A stretch of 64,000 nt of DNA from positions 25,245,314 through 25,309,313 of the forward strand of contig JBANSL010000003.1 in assembly GCA_037127255.1 (NCBI GenBank). Direction: 5' to 3'. Source of the DNA: Persicaria tinctoria. Its lineage: Eukaryota > Streptophyta > Magnoliopsida > Caryophyllales > Polygonaceae. The number at the start of each line of letters is the position of its first letter. Within the stretch, counting starts at the first letter, position 1. Position numbers and translations under genes: made by a program. Positions 61,455 to 64,000 of the stretch are shown here, piece after piece. Below the pieces are notes generated by a model. The model searched no databases, was not told where the DNA came from, and was given only the letters and a program-made list of their open reading frames with translations.

Positions 61455-61820
61455 CTTATATCTTGATGAGAGTTTTGCCCATCTCAGATCCACCCCTCTC
61501 TGGCCCCATATTAGGTCTGCAGACCAAACACTCCAACCCAAACCATCAGGCCCAAGACTGTGCCCAACACAGATCTATCTCACAGAAGGCCCATCTGTAA
61601 CGCACATGGTTGACTTATCTTCCTAAGATGGTATGATATGCCAAAGATCACGGGTTTGATCCCCCTAGTAACAACCCGCCTAGTGGGCTTGAGATGAGCC
61701 TTCTGGGAGATGGGCATGTGTTGGACACATGCTTTGGTATGAGATAGGCTGGGTTGGAGTGTATGGTCTACAGATTTAATGCGGGACCTGAGATGGGTCA
61801 AAATCACATCATATCTCCCT
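61455..61820. mobile_element. Fold-back element with tRNA-like centre
   Basis: Two arms of about 110-130 bases are inverted copies: gcccatctcag, ctgcagaccaaacactccaac and cacagaaggcccatct on the left pair with agatgagccttctggga, ggttggagtgtatggtctac and ctgagatgggtca on the right. The centre (about 61593-61690) reads like a tRNA-derived SINE head, with a GGTTTGATCCC B-box-like sequence. No target duplication was seen. Confidence 0.6.
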
Positions 61821-61923
61821 TACTATGATATGTTTAGTGTGCATTAGTTGCCCATGTTTTTTTTTTGAAAATGAAAAGAAATTAAGATGAACTAAACACG
61901 ATTAGTAGTCCACCCTAAGGCAT

Positions 61924-64000
61924 TGTAAGGACCTTCATTTTTTATTTTATTTAATATGGACTTAATATTGATTTGATTTCTAAGATTTCGGATATTTTAA
62001 AAATCCTCGTCCTCGATCAAATGATTATATTTTGTTTTCTTTAAAACAAGGTTCCGGCATAATTTTGAAATTTTATTCAAAAAATGATTTAATTCCGCTT
62101 TCTTATTTTGGACTTGAAAATATCGTCGGATTTCAATGTTATATTTTGAATTGAAAGTTATATTTTGATTTGAGTCAGGTTAAGGTCGAGAGAGTGAGTT
62201 TCGAGATTTAATTTTTGGGTATTCGAATTTTTTGTTTCCGGGACCACATTTCCTTTGTTTCTTTCTCTACCAATCTTGTCTTTTCCTCCTATTTGAATTT
62301 GAAAATTTCAACCCTCATGTTCCCCTCTTGTGATGTTTGATTCAAGGAAACTTAATGCCATCTTCCTCATTTCCCCTTTTGGTTAAACACCCATATCTCC
62401 CGTCTCCTCTTCCCCATCTTGTATACCCTTGAAATGGGAAAAAAAAAAAAAAGCTCCTGCCTTCCCTTGCTGCATCAAAAAATTAGCCTATAACACCTCA
62501 TTCTCATCACTTTAAAATCACATCTTAGCCTCATTTCACCTCACCGCAAAAACAAAACCAAAACCCTAAACACAAACCTCTCTTTTCCTTATCCTTCTTC
62601 CTCCTCACTTCACCCTTCTTTTCTCCTTATTTTTGTCATGTGGAACCAGCCGCCACCACCTCCATTGTACCATCGAGTCACCACCACAGCTCCTCCACCA
62701 CACCACCTTCTTCCTCTTATTCTTTCCCTATTGCAACCTAGAGCTCCCAAGCTTCTTCCTCCCTCCCTATTTTGTGTTCGAGAGCCAAAGTCGAGCAGCC
62801 CCATCTCCGTTCCCTCCCTTCTTCGACGAGGAGAAGCCAGATTGTCCACAACACCTACCTTGACGTCAACGAGCCCAAGGAAGCCGCCCAAGAGAGCTGG
62901 AGTCGCCGAGTAGCCCACCTTCGACCTCCCTTCTATGTTTTTCGGTTTTGAGCTCGGTAAGGCCCTGTTTTCCTTCCTTTCACTTCCAAACCGAGTAAGG
63001 ATCAAGCTTTAACCCCCTTACATACGTCCTGGGCCACCCTCGCTGTTGATCCAGATCTGACGAACCCAAACGAGCACTCCCAAGCCTTTTCCAACGAAGT
63101 GAAGACCTTGGGTGAGCTAACCTCATTTTCCTTCGATTTTTTGGTGTCGTTTTGGTCTTGACATGTTTCTTGAGGTCGGGATAGGGTTTAGTGAGGACAA
63201 GAAGGGCTAGGGCCAACAAAAAAAGCTCCAGCAAAGCTCCAAAAGAGCTGGAATGCAGGTTTCGCCGTGACGAACATGAGTTTCACAGTGGCGAACCAGA
63301 ACATAGCCGTGCGGGGTGACCCTCGCCACGGTGGAATCCAGGTTTCGCCATGGTGAAGATGCGGGTGTGGCTCTGGGTGCCGCGTGTCACCAGGGAGCTC
63401 CAGGAATGGTTTTCGCTGCTATGAGAGATCTTTGTCGCCGTGGCGAATGAGATCTGGTTTTGGCCATTTGAAAGATAAGCTTCGTCATTATGAAACTCGG
63501 TTTTGTCGCGGAAAAAGCCAGCTCCTGGCCGCGAGTACCCCCTGCTCGTGGGGAGCTCGCTAGAGGGTTTTGCGAGGGCGAAAGCTCCTCATTTGGTCGT
63601 TTGGGTTCCTTTGCTTTTGTTCTTTTGGGTTGGGTTTCTATGTGTGTTTCATACTAATGTTTTAAATGAGATTTCATGATTTGAATGTTATGCATGTGAT
63701 TATATGATTTCTTCAAATTTAAGATGTGTTGTTGTTTTATTTGAACTTGATTTAAAGAAAGATTTTTGGAAATAATCTAACCATGCCGGATTTTTTGGAC
63801 AAATAAGATTTATGAGTTGGTTTTAAGATCTTATGTTTTACTTATGAAAGATGACCTAACTTGAGGTTGCTTACTTGGTTTTAACTTATTTAATGGTTTG
63901 ATGAATTGTACATGTGTAAGTTATGTGAAGGATGTTATGATATGAATATATGTTGAAACATGAGTTATGTTGATATCTGAAAGTGATAAGTATGAAGCAT
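61924..64000 (+). mobile_element. Probable LTR running off the window
   Basis: Starts TGTAAGGACC, like the TGTAAAGGCCC end of the solo LTR at 1499-3020. It shares the style of that group: ccggcataattttgaaatt, then a CT-rich, weakly coding-looking middle, then atgcatgtgattatatg phrases. The far end lies beyond the window, so type and length cannot be confirmed. A cluster of cgccgtggcgaa-like words lies at 63240-63580. Confidence 0.45.

Overview
This is nuclear DNA of a flowering plant, most likely a eudicot. The evidence is spliced genes with GT-AG introns, a plant class II trehalose-phosphate synthase gene, plant-type LINE, Ty1/copia, TRIM, Stowaway, hAT, Helitron, SINE and Mutator-like elements, AT-rich intergenic DNA and (CCCTAAA)-type telomere motifs. 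There are no bacterial or organellar genes. The window holds three credible host genes: two tandem paralogues of a small Sec14/CRAL-TRIO protein (16732-27171 and 40129-45876, both +) and one TPS5-like gene (46748-50165, -). Nearly everything else is transposon-derived.

Layout. 1-6.5 kb: LINE RNase H relic, a 1.5-kb solo LTR with 5-bp target duplication, and a probable 2.2-kb LTR-like repeat. 6.7-13.5 kb: full-length but decayed LINE with 16-bp target duplication, itself split by a 1050-bp non-autonomous hAT. 14.8-16.3 kb: a second retroposed LINE-like insertion. 16.7-27.2 kb: Sec14 copy A, whose intron 1 contains a complete copia element and a Stowaway MITE and whose intron 5 contains a Helitron/SINE nest with a copied piece of exon 5. 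27.2-30.4 kb: small palindromic elements, a relic of the 3' end of a TPS gene, and a TRIM. 30.5-39.8 kb: a 9.3-kb Mutator-like element (MULE). 40.1-45.9 kb: Sec14 copy B, with a second MULE and a Helitron in intron 1. 46.7-50.2 kb: TPS gene, convergent with Sec14 B. 51.9-52.8 kb: truncated LINE ends. 54.7-57.7 kb: a tandem-repeat field with telomere-like palindromes. 58-64 kb: a SINE-interrupted reading frame, a fold-back element and the start of another LTR.

Sec14 A with the TPS relic and Sec14 B with the intact TPS gene are two copies of one ancestral block (Sec14 gene plus the tail of a convergent TPS gene), later separated by insertions.

The most interesting system is the 9.3-kb MULE. 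It carries a MuDR-type transposase on the minus strand and a DUF1985 plus Ulp1-like (C48) protein on the plus strand. The octamer TGTCAGCA/TGCTGACA is scattered over its whole length: I counted 37 copies of the 7-mer core in 9.3 kb. This resembles the arrangement known from Arabidopsis VANDAL MULEs, where an element-encoded VANC protein recognises short motifs repeated in its own DNA and relieves silencing. A shorter MULE inside Sec14 B has its own cluster of a related core, TGTCA. I infer an anti-silencing factor with its target code; binding is not shown by sequence alone. Both genes of the element carry breaks, so this copy is probably not autonomous.
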